From assembly GCF_016427555.1 (NCBI RefSeq), contig NZ_JAELVS010000001.1:1178001-1242000 (forward strand): a DNA stretch of 64,000 bases. The letters are read 5' to 3'. This DNA is from Marinobacter litoralis (GTDB lineage Bacteria > Pseudomonadota > Gammaproteobacteria > Pseudomonadales > Oleiphilaceae). The notes beneath the pieces are model-generated. The model was not told the origin of the DNA. It did no database searches and worked only from the letters and a program-made list of their open reading frames with translations. The position numbers were made by a program, and so were the translations under genes. Below, one piece after another: positions 38,053 through 47,018 of the stretch (position 1 is the first letter of the stretch; each line of letters starts with the position of its first letter).

Positions 38053-38071
38053 CCGATACAACGGGATAGAA

Positions 38072-38101
38072 GGGGTCTGACCCCGAATGGGGTCAGACCC
38101 C
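38072..38101. repeat. perfect GGGGTCTGACCCC palindrome between epd and pgk
   Basis: GGGGTCTGACCCC (38072-38084) and GGGGTCAGACCCC (38089-38101) form a perfect 13-base stem with loop GAAT; each arm is itself nearly palindromic. This sequence type is a common dispersed intergenic repeat in many proteobacteria, often linked with REP-associated transposases. Only one copy is in the window. It could stabilise or attenuate the epd-pgk transcript. Confidence 0.75.
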
Positions 38102-38157
38102 ACCCAAGATAGACCCGAACCAAGATACGATTGAATCCATAACTACGGACCTTGATT

Positions 38158-39318
38158 ATGGCCATCAAAAAAATGACTGACCTGAACCTCGCCGGCAAGC
38201 GGGTTCTGATTCGTGAAGACCTGAACGTACCGGTAAAAGACGGCAAGGTATCCAGCGATGCCCGCATCCGCGCTTCGTTGCCCACCATCAAAGCAGCGAA
38301 AGACGCCGGCGCGAAAGTCATGCTGATGTCCCACCTCGGCCGCCCGGAAGAAGGCGTGTACGACGAAGCCTCTTCCATGAAGCCGGTCGCTGACCACCTG
38401 TCTTCCATGTTGGGCCAGGAAGTGCGCCTGATTAAAGACTACCTCGACGGCGTGGAAGTGGCCGACGGCGAAGTGGTTCTGTTTGAAAACGTTCGCTTCA
38501 ACAAAGGCGAAAAGAAAGACAACGAAGACCTGGCCAAGCAGTATGCAGCCTTGTGCGACATTTACGTGATGGACGCCTTCGGTACCGCTCACCGCGCCCA
38601 GGCTTCTACCCACGGCGTGGCCAAGTTTGCCCCCGAAGCCTGCGCCGGCCCGCTGCTGGCGGCTGAGCTGGACGCACTTGGAAAAGCGCTGGATAACCCG
38701 GCCAAGCCGGTTGTGGCCATCGTTGGCGGCTCCAAAGTCTCCACCAAACTGGACGTACTCAACGCCCTGGAAAAAGTCTGCGACCAGATCATCGTAGGCG
38801 GCGGCATCGCCAACACCTTCCTGGCGGCCGCCGGCCATCCGGTTGGAAAATCCCTGTGCGAGCACGACCTGATCGACACCGCCAAAGACATCGCCAGCCG
38901 TGTGGAAATCCCGCTGCCGGTTGACGTAGTGGTTGCCAGCGAATTCGCCGAAACAGCCACCGCAACGGTTCGCAACATCTCCGACGTAACCGCCGACGAC
39001 ATGATCCTCGACGTAGGCCCGGAGACTGCTGGCCAGTTCGCCGAACTCCTAAAGAGCGCCAAAACCATCCTCTGGAACGGCCCGGTCGGCGTGTTCGAAT
39101 TCGACCAGTTCGGTAACGGCACCAAAGCCCTCGCCGAAGCCATCGCCCAAAGCGAAGCCTTCTCACTGGCCGGCGGCGGAGACACCGTGGCAGCCGTTGA
39201 CAAATACGATATAGCTGACAAGATCTCCTACATCTCAACGGGCGGTGGTGCCTTCCTCGAATTCGTAGAAGGCAAAACCCTGCCGGCAGTAGCTGTACTG
39301 GAAGAAAGAGGCGCCTGA
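38158..39318 (+). CDS. pgk: phosphoglycerate kinase
   Basis: A 386-residue glycolytic/gluconeogenic kinase that interconverts 1,3-bisphosphoglycerate and 3-phosphoglycerate. Seen: [29 protein letters not shown], the nucleotide-binding [15 protein letters not shown] and C-terminal [15 protein letters not shown] with [13 protein letters not shown] at 38158 is preferred to an in-frame TTG two codons earlier. Codon use is strongly C-biased, as expected of a highly expressed gene. Confidence 0.97.
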   Translation: MAIKKMTDLNLAGKRVLIREDLNVPVKDGKVSSDARIRASLPTIKAAKDAGAKVMLMSHLGRPEEGVYDEASSMKPVADHLSSMLGQEVRLIKDYLDGVEVADGEVVLFENVRFNKGEKKDNEDLAKQYAALCDIYVMDAFGTAHRAQASTHGVAKFAPEACAGPLLAAELDALGKALDNPAKPVVAIVGGSKVSTKLDVLNALEKVCDQIIVGGGIANTFLAAAGHPVGKSLCEHDLIDTAKDIASRVEIPLPVDVVVASEFAETATATVRNISDVTADDMILDVGPETAGQFAELLKSAKTILWNGPVGVFEFDQFGNGTKALAEAIAQSEAFSLAGGGDTVAAVDKYDIADKISYISTGGGAFLEFVEGKTLPAVAVLEERGA

Positions 39319-39376
39319 TTTCAGTCAGAGCTGAATAAAGAGCAGCAAAGAACCAAGTAAGAATCGCAAGGAGGGA

Positions 39377-39470
39377 GGGGGAACAGTTTCGCGGAATTTC
39401 GAAGGCCAAGGATGGCCTGAGAGAAGCGCACATGGATGTGCTCGTAGCGGTTCCGCGAAACTGTTTCCCC
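39377..39470 (+). promoter_or_regulatory. large folded element before fba with two GGA-loop hairpins
   Basis: The arms 39377-39396 and 39451-39470 form a 20-base stem with one G-U pair. Inside are two small hairpins: AGGCC-AAGGAT-GGCCT (39403-39418) and GCACA-TGGA-TGTGC (39428-39441). Both present GGA in the loop, as CsrA/RsmA binding sites do; ACATGGATGT differs at one position from the core of the CsrA consensus. The element lies in the 222-base pgk-fba gap, 70 bases before fba. Confidence 0.7.
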
Positions 39471-39540
39471 TTCATCCGCAGCAGACTCCTGAATACACAG
39501 TCTGCTCCAAACATTAATAGTCTAATGAAGGAGACAACCC

Positions 39541-40605
39541 ATGGCCCTGATATCGCTGCGGCAACTTCTGGACCACGCCGCCGAGCATGGTTACGGTGTG
39601 CCAGCCTTTAACGTAAACAACCTCGAACAAATGCGCGCCATCATGGAAGCCGCCGACAAAACCGACTCCCCGGTTATTGTTCAGGCCTCTGCCGGTGCCC
39701 GCAAATACGCCGGTGCCCCCTTCCTGCGCCACCTGATCCTGGCCGCCATCGAAGAATGGCCGCACATCCCCGTGGTTATGCACCAGGACCACGGCACCAG
39801 CCCGGCCGTCTGCCAGCGCTCCATCCAGCTAGGCTTCAGCTCCGTCATGATGGACGGATCGCTGGGTGAAGACGGCAAAACCCCGACCAGCTACGAATAC
39901 AACGTAGACGTAACTCGCCGCACAGTCGAAATGGCGCACGCGTGCGGTGTTTCCGTAGAAGGCGAACTGGGCTGCCTGGGCTCTCTGGAAACTGGCCAAG
40001 CCGGTGAAGAAGACGGCATTGGCGCCGAAGGCACTCTGGACATGGACCAGATGCTGACCGACCCGGAAGAAGCCGCCGACTTCGTGGCAAAAACCCACGT
40101 AGACGCACTGGCCATCGCCATCGGCACCAGCCACGGCGCCTACAAGTTTACCCGTCCACCAACGGGCGACATCCTGGCGATCGAGCAGATCAAAGCGATC
40201 CACAAGCGCATCCCGGACACCCACCTGGTCATGCACGGCTCCAGCTCTGTACCCCAGGAGTGGCTGAAAGTAATCAACGAATTCGGCGGTGAAATTCCGG
40301 AAACCTACGGTGTACCGGTTGAAGAAATCGTTGAAGGCATCAAGCACGGCGTGCGTAAAGTGAACATCGACACCGACTTGCGCCTGGCAAGCACCGGTGC
40401 GGTTCGTCGCTTCATGGCGCAGAACCCGGCCGAGTTTGACCCGCGTAAATTCCTGAAGGCCACCATGGTAGCGATGACCGACATCTGTGTTGCTCGTTAC
40501 GAAGCCTTCGGCTGCGCCGGTCAGGCCAGCAAAATCAAGCCGCTGAACCTCGAGCAAATGTTTGAGCGTTACGAGGCTGGCGAGCTGGACCCTAAGGTTA
40601 AGTAA
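39541..40605 (+). CDS. fba: class II fructose-bisphosphate aldolase
   Basis: A 354-residue zinc-dependent aldolase cleaving fructose 1,6-bisphosphate, or making it in gluconeogenesis. Seen: [28 protein letters not shown] with zinc ligands, the SVMMDGS motif, GTSHGAYKF and [14 protein letters not shown] has AAGGAGA upstream. It is the last gene of tkt-epd-pgk-fba and is followed by a strong terminator. Confidence 0.97.
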   Translation: MALISLRQLLDHAAEHGYGVPAFNVNNLEQMRAIMEAADKTDSPVIVQASAGARKYAGAPFLRHLILAAIEEWPHIPVVMHQDHGTSPAVCQRSIQLGFSSVMMDGSLGEDGKTPTSYEYNVDVTRRTVEMAHACGVSVEGELGCLGSLETGQAGEEDGIGAEGTLDMDQMLTDPEEAADFVAKTHVDALAIAIGTSHGAYKFTRPPTGDILAIEQIKAIHKRIPDTHLVMHGSSSVPQEWLKVINEFGGEIPETYGVPVEEIVEGIKHGVRKVNIDTDLRLASTGAVRRFMAQNPAEFDPRKFLKATMVAMTDICVARYEAFGCAGQASKIKPLNLEQMFERYEAGELDPKVK

Positions 40606-40616
40606 GCTGTCTGCGA

Positions 40617-40645
40617 AAAGCCCCCGTAATCCGGGGGCTTTTTTT
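40617..40645 (+). terminator. strong terminator after fba
   Basis: AAAGCCCCCG (40617-40626) pairs with CGGGGGCTTT (40632-40641) across TAATC and runs into a T-run to 40645. It closes the tkt-epd-pgk-fba unit. Confidence 0.92.
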
Positions 40646-40773
40646 GTGATGTGTGATGGCAACGGACTCATTGCTTCGGAGTGAAGCCGTATAGTTTTGA
40701 GCCGTCGCACGCCCTGGGCGAGGGTGCGTCTGTGTCCCTCGCCGTGACTTTCAAAAAAAAACAATAGATTGGC

Positions 40774-41634
40774 ATGGTATCCAGAAATGAATCCGGCGGT
40801 TCTACCGACTGGTCTTCTGTGGTTTTCGATCCTGCTTTTATGGCGGGTCTGGAGCGCATGGCGGCGAAACGTTTTGTACAGCCCGGGCTGAAGGACGAAG
40901 CTGTCACCGCCATGATTGAGGTGCTAAGTGAAGATCACTGGCATTGCCTACAGAGCTTCAACGGGAAAAGTCAGCCTTCCACATTTGCCTATGCCATTGC
41001 CAGCCGTGCCATGGAAGATTTTGCGCGCCGTCGTTTTGGCCGCCCGCGCCCGCCTGCCTGGTTGCAGGAGCTAGGGCATGCATGGGTGAAGCTTTGGCAT
41101 ATGCTATGTCTGGAACGTCAGTGGCCGGAAACGATCATAGCCCGTCTCGCAAACGATTTTCAGGAAGGTTTGGTCAAGCAGATCGTCCGCACCATCAAAG
41201 AAAGAATCCCTCGTTGCGGTGAACCTGGTTTCGCCGAGTGCTGCGCCACCGAACTGGGCCTGGAGCAGTTGCCGGACGATCAGGGCGCTTCTCTCAACGC
41301 CAGTCTTCGACGTGCCCAGCGTTCGCGAGCACTGGCGCTGTTGGGTCAGTTATTAGGGCATTCTGGAGCATCGCACGAGATATGTCCGTCTCATACCGAA
41401 GAGACGCTGGATAATATCGATACCCTGTTATCCCTTAGCGAAGACGACCGTTTGTTGCTTTCACTTAGTTATGAAGACGGTCTGTCGAGCCGCAGGATAG
41501 CCGAACTACTTGATACCAGTCCGGCTACGGTCCAGCGACGCTTGCAGGGTATTCGAGCCGAGCTTCATAGGGTGTTGCGGCAACTGGGTCTAGACGGCGT
41601 TATCGCGACTGATTTGGAGAGTGATTTTGGTTAA
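40774..41634 (+). CDS. divergent sigma-70 family (ECF-like) sigma factor
   Basis: A 286-residue protein with a sigma region 2-like part (about 60-95; LQSFNGKSQPSTFAYAIASR) and a clear C-terminal region 4 helix-turn-helix (about 225-275; LSYEDGLSSRRIAELLDTSP, ATVQRRLQGIRAEL). The middle 100 residues are longer and more divergent than in a standard ECF factor of 170-200 residues. It opens a run with a membrane protein and a VWA lipoprotein, a common grouping in which the second gene acts as anti-sigma. It begins 128 bases after the fba terminator. Confidence 0.75.
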   Translation: MVSRNESGGSTDWSSVVFDPAFMAGLERMAAKRFVQPGLKDEAVTAMIEVLSEDHWHCLQSFNGKSQPSTFAYAIASRAMEDFARRRFGRPRPPAWLQELGHAWVKLWHMLCLERQWPETIIARLANDFQEGLVKQIVRTIKERIPRCGEPGFAECCATELGLEQLPDDQGASLNASLRRAQRSRALALLGQLLGHSGASHEICPSHTEETLDNIDTLLSLSEDDRLLLSLSYEDGLSSRRIAELLDTSPATVQRRLQGIRAELHRVLRQLGLDGVIATDLESDFG

Positions 41635-42382
41635 TAGCACCGAAAAAGCGGTCATACAGGCATTGCTAAAGAAGCAGCCGCCGGCGCTATGCGGCCAGCC
41701 GTTGTTTGCGACATTTGAGAATGAGGATGCCATCCTGGCGGCTTTTGCGGACAAGCGGTTGAACCCGGAACAGGAGCAAGCAGTTAAACGGGCTCTGTCC
41801 GCCAACCCATTGCTACGCCAGCAGTGGCAGGCTGTACGTGAAGCTCAGACAGGTCAGCCTGCCGTTGGTCGCTCATGGTCGAAGCACGGCCTGGCGCTTG
41901 GAGGCGTTGGCATGGTCGCGAGTCTCGCTCTTATTGTTGTGCTGGCCTGGACAAGCAAAGAGCCAGAACCTCAATTGGCCGCAAAACGGGAACTCCGCGC
42001 CTCGGTCAATGTGGCTTCGGCGCCTGACCATGCGTTTCAGCCGGTGCCACCCGGTGCCTGGGATACGTTTCTGAAAGCGTATGAGGGGGAGGGATACTCT
42101 GCCGTGCCGCTGGATAAGACCTCGCAGCTGTTTTCGGAACTTGCAGAGCAACTTCGTACTCTGGAATCAACCGTGTGCCAGGCCGGGGGCAACCCAGATG
42201 CTGAAGACGTCTTGTCGGCACAGTTCCCGTGGGCTTTGTTGGCGAAACGCTTCAATCGGGAACTGGAACCGCTCACCCCGGAAAATGAAGCCGGGTGGTG
42301 CCGGCTTGGCGCAACGCTGAAGCAAAAAGCTCAGCAGGTACTTACCAGGAGTGGGCCACAATCCCCTGTGTCCGAAGACTGA
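41627..42382 (+). CDS. single-pass membrane protein, probable anti-sigma partner
   Basis: A 251-residue protein with a cytoplasmic N-terminal half, one transmembrane helix (about 90-108; LGGVGMVASLALIVVLAW) and a periplasmic C-terminal half. The topology and position right after the sigma gene fit an anti-sigma factor, but no zinc-binding ZAS motif is seen. TTG at 41627 is chosen because GGAG lies 7 bases upstream; the start overlaps the sigma stop by 8 bases, indicating translational coupling. I do not recognise the family by sequence. Confidence 0.65.
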   Translation: MVNSTEKAVIQALLKKQPPALCGQPLFATFENEDAILAAFADKRLNPEQEQAVKRALSANPLLRQQWQAVREAQTGQPAVGRSWSKHGLALGGVGMVASLALIVVLAWTSKEPEPQLAAKRELRASVNVASAPDHAFQPVPPGAWDTFLKAYEGEGYSAVPLDKTSQLFSELAEQLRTLESTVCQAGGNPDAEDVLSAQFPWALLAKRFNRELEPLTPENEAGWCRLGATLKQKAQQVLTRSGPQSPVSED

Positions 42383-42455
42383 TTTGCTGTTTTGGATGAG
42401 GCAGTTTTTTCTCCTGTCCGTCAAAGAAGGAAACACGTTCGAAATGGAGCTTCTC

Positions 42456-44075
42456 ATGAAAGTAGTACAGCATGTCGCACTTGGATTCGTGGCGGGAATC
42501 CTGTTATCTGCTTGCGCAGCGGAACCGGTCGTAGGTCCACCGGTGGCAGAGAAGGAAATGGCCGTTTCGCTGCACCATCAGGCAAAGATGGTCGCGTCCC
42601 GTATGCAGGCGGACAGAAGCGTATCAGGCTATCAGCGCCACTATCCCGAGCAGGTGAAGACTTCACGGGATCGCTTTGAGTCCGTTGAACAAAATCCGGT
42701 CCATCGGGTGTTGGAAACGCCGGTTTCCACGTTCTCATCGGACGTGGATACTGCCTCTTACAGCTTTTCCCGGAGACGGCTGGTGGCAGGCCAGCTGCCT
42801 GAGCCACAAGCTATCCGTTTGGAAGAATGGCTAAACTACTTCGATTATGACTACCCCACCCCTGAGAACGCGGAACAACCATTCAAGCCGACTGTAGTGG
42901 TCACCGACTCCCCATGGAAGGCAGGTAATAAACTGCTGCATATCGGCATTCAGGGCTACGAACTGCCGCCAACAACTCGGCCCCGGGCGAACCTGGTGTT
43001 CCTGCTCGACGTGTCCGGCAGTATGAGCGCTGAGGACAAACTGCCCCTGCTCAAGCAATCCCTGACCATGATGCTAAACGATATGCCCGACGACGATACC
43101 GTGGCCATCGTGGTCTATGCGGGTGCCTCGGGTGTGGTGTTGCCTCCCACACCAGTGAAGGAAAAATCGAAAATACTGATGGCGTTGAACCAGCTGCAAG
43201 CGGGCGGATCCACCGCTGGAGGGGAGGGTATTCAGCTCGCCTACCAGCTGGCGGAAGCGAACTTCGATGAGAAAGCCGTCAACCGGGTAATGCTCGCCAC
43301 GGATGGCGATTTCAACGTCGGCATAACCGACCGTAACGCCCTGGAGGGCCTGATTGCCCGCAAGAGGAAACAAGGCATCTACCTGTCTGTTCTGGGGTTT
43401 GGCGCTGGCAACTACAACGACCACCTGATGCAGACGCTGGCCCAGAACGGCAATGGCGTGGCGGCTTACATTGACAACCTGAATGAAGCCCGAAAGGTGC
43501 TGGTCACGGAAGCCACTTCCTCCCTGTTTCCCATTGCCGAAGACCTGAAAATCCAGTTGGAATTTAATCCCGCCACCGTTCAGGAATACCGCCTACTGGG
43601 TTATGAGACCCGGGCCCTGAAGCGGGAAGACTTCAATAACGATGCGGTCGACGCCGGAGATATTGGTGCAGGGCACAGTGTCACTGCCATCTATGAGATT
43701 ACTCCGGTAGGTGGCACACCGCTAATTTCGCCTTCCCGATATGAAACGGAACCGTCGAAGCCGAGGGCGGAAAAGGCTGATGAGTTCGCATTCCTGAAGC
43801 TGCGCTACAAGCTGCCGGGCGAGAAAGCATCCAAACACCTGGAAACTCCGATTCCGGCACACAATACGGCAGTTGATGAGGCGCTGCGTCACCAGGAAAC
43901 CGCATTCGCCACTGCGGTAGCGGGCGCCGGGCAATTGTTGAGTGGGAGTAAGTACACCGGCGACTGGACGCTGGACGATGCGATTACTCTGGCACAAGGC
44001 AACCGAGGTGATGATATGTACGGTTACCGGGCCGAGTTTGTTCAGTTGCTGCGCCTTGCCAAGGGACTGGATTGA
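42456..44075 (+). CDS. VWA-domain lipoprotein (YfbK-like)
   Basis: A 539-residue lipoprotein: signal peptide ending in the lipobox LLSAC with Cys20, an N-terminal von Willebrand-associated domain (about 85-165; STFSSDVDTASYSF), a VWA domain (about 176-345) with an intact metal site DVSGSMS from Asp185, and a C-terminal DUF3520-like region. This is the order seen in E. coli YfbK. ATG at 42456 has GGAG 8 bases upstream; 35 in-frame codons before it are rejected. Function is unknown; metal-dependent protein binding at the membrane is inferred. Confidence 0.85.
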   Translation: MKVVQHVALGFVAGILLSACAAEPVVGPPVAEKEMAVSLHHQAKMVASRMQADRSVSGYQRHYPEQVKTSRDRFESVEQNPVHRVLETPVSTFSSDVDTASYSFSRRRLVAGQLPEPQAIRLEEWLNYFDYDYPTPENAEQPFKPTVVVTDSPWKAGNKLLHIGIQGYELPPTTRPRANLVFLLDVSGSMSAEDKLPLLKQSLTMMLNDMPDDDTVAIVVYAGASGVVLPPTPVKEKSKILMALNQLQAGGSTAGGEGIQLAYQLAEANFDEKAVNRVMLATDGDFNVGITDRNALEGLIARKRKQGIYLSVLGFGAGNYNDHLMQTLAQNGNGVAAYIDNLNEARKVLVTEATSSLFPIAEDLKIQLEFNPATVQEYRLLGYETRALKREDFNNDAVDAGDIGAGHSVTAIYEITPVGGTPLISPSRYETEPSKPRAEKADEFAFLKLRYKLPGEKASKHLETPIPAHNTAVDEALRHQETAFATAVAGAGQLLSGSKYTGDWTLDDAITLAQGNRGDDMYGYRAEFVQLLRLAKGLD

Positions 44076-44098
44076 TTCTTGCGTCAGGAGAATAGGCC

Positions 44099-45001
44099 GT
44101 GGTTGAGAAGAATGCAGTCCCGGCAACGGGGAGAAACCTGTGGATTGGAGCCTGGGTAATACTCGCCATGATTGGCATAGGAACCGCCATCACCACCGGC
44201 CCCGTTGATGTTTCAGGCTCGACCGCCGAGAAGCGTCTGGAAGAGGTCAGGTTAAAGGCCGAAATCGTCGTTGTTAAAGAGAAAATTGATGGGCTCAGGG
44301 TGCGACTGGATCAGGGCCGGAATGCGTTGGAACAACTGTATATCGATTCGGGATCAGCGACTGGAAGTGCGTCATCCCTCGCGTTCTGGCGAGAACGCGT
44401 CGACAAAGCGCTGTTTAACAACGCAGTAATCGAAAAGCTGGAAGGGAAAATGGCTCAGGCGGAAAACCTATTGGCTGAACACCACTACCTCGAAGCCAGG
44501 GCCCTGTATCACGAAGTTCACACTGATTACAGCCAGAAACTCGGATGGTTTTTGGGTCGCGAAACGGTGTGGCAAAACGAGTCGGTCAGGCTTTCCTCCG
44601 ACAGACAGAGAGCGTCGTATGGCCTCGCGGCACTATTTGCTCAAAGCAATATTTCCATGATTCGCCACAAGATTGATTTAGGGAGGTCTTATGCTGGAAT
44701 CGAAGACTTCTTTCAGGCTGTGCCGGTGCGATATTCGCCTCAAGACATAATCGGTGAATCTCAAATAACGGATGGCGCTGATCATAGAGAGCAGCTTGGC
44801 ATGCTTAGCTACTATGTGGGCTATGAAATGGCTCGGATTGCCGAGAAAACATACCGTCGCTACTCTGTAGGTAAGAATGGGATCGATAGGGTGAGGTTAT
44901 TGGCTGGCTGGCGTGATTACGTGCAGGGCAAGACTGAGCGGGTTTGCGAGGAGGAAACCTGGGGGATTCTTGCCTTAATGTTGCGAGATATTCGTCAGTA
45001 A
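44099..45001 (+). CDS. unknown membrane-anchored protein
   Basis: A 300-residue protein with an N-terminal transmembrane segment (about 14-33) and a helical, charged remainder that starts with a probable coiled coil (about 40-80; EKRLEEVRLKAEIVVVKEKI). I do not recognise it. GTG start with AGGAG 8 bases upstream. It follows the VWA lipoprotein by 23 bases and ends at a terminator, so it is likely the last gene of the sigma-factor operon and may be part of the same envelope complex. Confidence 0.6.
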   Translation: MVEKNAVPATGRNLWIGAWVILAMIGIGTAITTGPVDVSGSTAEKRLEEVRLKAEIVVVKEKIDGLRVRLDQGRNALEQLYIDSGSATGSASSLAFWRERVDKALFNNAVIEKLEGKMAQAENLLAEHHYLEARALYHEVHTDYSQKLGWFLGRETVWQNESVRLSSDRQRASYGLAALFAQSNISMIRHKIDLGRSYAGIEDFFQAVPVRYSPQDIIGESQITDGADHREQLGMLSYYVGYEMARIAEKTYRRYSVGKNGIDRVRLLAGWRDYVQGKTERVCEEETWGILALMLRDIRQ

Positions 45002-45010
45002 ATTGTCAAG

Positions 45011-45030
45011 AACCCCCAATTAGGGGTTTC
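45011..45030 (+). terminator. terminator after the sigma/VWA operon
   Basis: AACCCC (45011-45016) pairs with GGGGTT (45023-45028), followed by TCTTATATTTT. It is 10 bases after the stop of the unknown membrane-anchored gene. Confidence 0.6.
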
Positions 45031-45174
45031 TTATATTTTAGGTCGTGGTCAAGGTATTGGGATGAAAGGGATTCGTGAGGCAAATGGTCTGGAACGCCTT
45101 GATAGTTAACGGGTCATTAGCTCGAAACCGAATGACCACAGGCTTGAACTTTAGAGGCTGAGAGGACGCTAAAA

Positions 45175-45303
45175 ATGGAAAATAATGAGCAGAGTAATAG
45201 TGATACGAGTGCTGGAAAAAACAAAAAGGTCGGCCGCTGGGTCGGCGTGGCCCTCATGATCTTTTTCGCTGCGCAGATTGTCTTCGCGGTTGCCCGCGGT
45301 TAA
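45175..45303 (+). CDS. 42-residue single-helix membrane protein
   Basis: An ATG at 45175 with AGAGGA about 10 bases upstream opens a 42-residue protein: a hydrophilic, Asn/Ser/Lys-rich first half (MENNEQSNSDTSAGKNKK) and one transmembrane helix (about 20-40). The stop directly abuts the next gene. Function unknown; it may start the run of exported proteins that follows. Confidence 0.6.
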   Translation: MENNEQSNSDTSAGKNKKVGRWVGVALMIFFAAQIVFAVARG

Positions 45304-45315
45304 TTGGAGTCGAAT

Positions 45316-45927
45316 TTGAATTCTTACGGTTTGTTTGACGCGCGCTTTTTGCTGACGAAGTTGCCCTTAATGCTATTTGTTTATCTCGTAGTAGTGTCTT
45401 CAGTAGTGGCTTCTCCCCTTGACAGAGTGGAAGCCCGTAAGACAGATAAAATCGTCAGGGAAAAGCAGGCAGAATCCAAGGCGTGGCGAGATAAATGTCA
45501 CTGCGCGTTCAATCCGTGTCTGCTGAGGAGTTATCCGGAAAATTGTGACTCTTCTTGCAAGAAAAGGGTTGACCGAATAATAAATAAAAGACGCGAATAT
45601 TGCCGAATGAACCGTGGTGATATTGATGGCCTGAATAGCCTTTTAGGCGAGTTGAAGGCGGAAGCAAAGAGAGAACGGATGCTTGCTCGACAGGCCGAGG
45701 AGAAAGAGAAGCGCCGTCTCGCCGAGGAAGTCAGGAAGCGACAACAGCTCAATCAGAAAAGGCGTGATGCTGTCAAATTGGAGCAAGAGGCCAGGGAAGC
45801 TGTGTCCCGAGAAAAGAATAAGAAAGCCTGCGAGGCTGCATTGGCCAGGGTGGGTGGCCTTTTGTGCGGCTGTGAGAAATACGCAGAGTCATCAGTTGTG
45901 GCTGGAGCTACTGCATGCATACGGTAG
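45316..45927 (+). CDS. unknown exported coiled-coil protein
   Basis: A 203-residue protein with a signal sequence (about 1-33), a Cys-rich stretch (KCHCAFNPC, ENCDSSCKKR, REYCRM), then a long Lys/Arg/Glu-rich coiled coil (about 105-175; RMLARQAEEKEKRRLAEEVR) and a C-terminal Cys cluster (LLCGCEKY). TTG at 45316 is chosen because GGAG lies 6 bases upstream. It overlaps the next gene by 13 bases. No family is recognised; disulfide bonding in the periplasm is likely. Confidence 0.6.
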   Translation: MNSYGLFDARFLLTKLPLMLFVYLVVVSSVVASPLDRVEARKTDKIVREKQAESKAWRDKCHCAFNPCLLRSYPENCDSSCKKRVDRIINKRREYCRMNRGDIDGLNSLLGELKAEAKRERMLARQAEEKEKRRLAEEVRKRQQLNQKRRDAVKLEQEAREAVSREKNKKACEAALARVGGLLCGCEKYAESSVVAGATACIR

Positions 45928-47018
45928 TTGTACTTCTCTGTTTGGCGATTTTTTTGGGTTCGGGTACAGCAATGGCGAAGGCGCCAATCGACGAATTGGA
46001 TGATCAGGTATCTGAATTGGCGGATCAGTTAGTGACTGAAGACTATGATGCCGCCTATGAGAGCCTATGGCTCATCGATCAGCTGCGGACAGAACATCAA
46101 TTGGGGGTGCCTGAAAGTTACTGGTACTACCGAGGCGTCGTCGCCGCTGAGTTGGGTGATTACGTTCTTGCCAGAACGTCGTTCCAAGTTTATCAGGCGA
46201 TCACTAACGGTAGCGGTCGTTTTTCTGACGAGTCTGCGGGACTCTTACGGGATGTTGCTCCCAAGGCCGCTAAACAGAAGGGCAACTCAGCGCTTGATTC
46301 AATGTTTGGTGATATGCAAGAGCGTTTAATGGATAACATTCTTCGTTACACAATGAATGTCACTTCCAACCAAGAAAGTAGGTATAGTTCAAGAGAAGAG
46401 CATCTAAGTACTTTTATATTTAGTAGTTGGAGTAAGGGCGAATGCCGTATAAGTCGCGTTGAGAAGGTGAGCCGGATTCGGTTGGAAGATTATGGGGTCG
46501 TGAAAAGAATAAAGAATGTTTTTAAAAGCAACGATATAAAAATTTCCGCGGGTTCTGGTATTTCAATTAAAAAAGAAAAAGGAAATTACTTTGATAAAAT
46601 AAAAATATATTTTACTGGGCGTTACCGCGCAACTTACAACGGGGAACCTATTAATCCAAGTGCGCTGACGCTGTCCGTCAGAAAAGGTAGTGGTGTTAAA
46701 GCCATATCTGCTGTTGAGGAATACCTCGATTTTTGTAAAGTGAAATACTCGGCTTATGTGGAGCCCAAGCCCAAGCCCAAGCCCAAGCCCGAGCCCGAGC
46801 CCGAGCCCAGAATGAGAAGCACGACAAAGGCGATAACTAAATCCGCAGCACCCGCTCCATATGATTACAGGGCAATGGTCAACGGTGATGATGGTTGGGA
46901 CGAAGTTGCTGGTTATGATCATTGGGAAGAAGCGTCCAGAAATGCCCCGGATTGTGAATCCAAACAGTGCGACCTTGGTGAGATTTTGCAGTTTATGATG
47001 AAAACGGGGGTGCTGTGA
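45915..47018 (+). CDS. unknown exported protein with TPR-like N-terminus and Lys/Glu-Pro repeat
   Basis: A 367-residue protein: signal peptide (about 1-20), helical TPR-like segment (about 38-100; YWYYRGVVAAELGDYVLART), a beta-rich middle rich in Lys and Ile, a (Lys-Pro)4(Glu-Pro)3 spacer at about 284-298, and an acidic C-terminus. The middle is AT-rich relative to neighbouring genes, suggesting acquired DNA. Its stop overlaps the next ATG. Family not recognised. Confidence 0.6.
   Translation: MHTVVVLLCLAIFLGSGTAMAKAPIDELDDQVSELADQLVTEDYDAAYESLWLIDQLRTEHQLGVPESYWYYRGVVAAELGDYVLARTSFQVYQAITNGSGRFSDESAGLLRDVAPKAAKQKGNSALDSMFGDMQERLMDNILRYTMNVTSNQESRYSSREEHLSTFIFSSWSKGECRISRVEKVSRIRLEDYGVVKRIKNVFKSNDIKISAGSGISIKKEKGNYFDKIKIYFTGRYRATYNGEPINPSALTLSVRKGSGVKAISAVEEYLDFCKVKYSAYVEPKPKPKPKPEPEPEPRMRSTTKAITKSAAPAPYDYRAMVNGDDGWDEVAGYDHWEEASRNAPDCESKQCDLGEILQFMMKTGVL
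46764..46808 (+). repeat. hexanucleotide repeat (CCCAAG)4(CCCGAG)3
   Basis: Seven tandem hexamers code for a Lys-Pro/Glu-Pro spacer. Because the unit is six bases, copy-number change keeps the frame and alters only spacer length, like the TonB proline-rich spacer. Confidence 0.9.

Noticed and set aside
39829..40764. 311-codon reverse-strand frame across fba
   Set aside because: Antisense to a fully recognisable class II aldolase. It also runs through the fba terminator.
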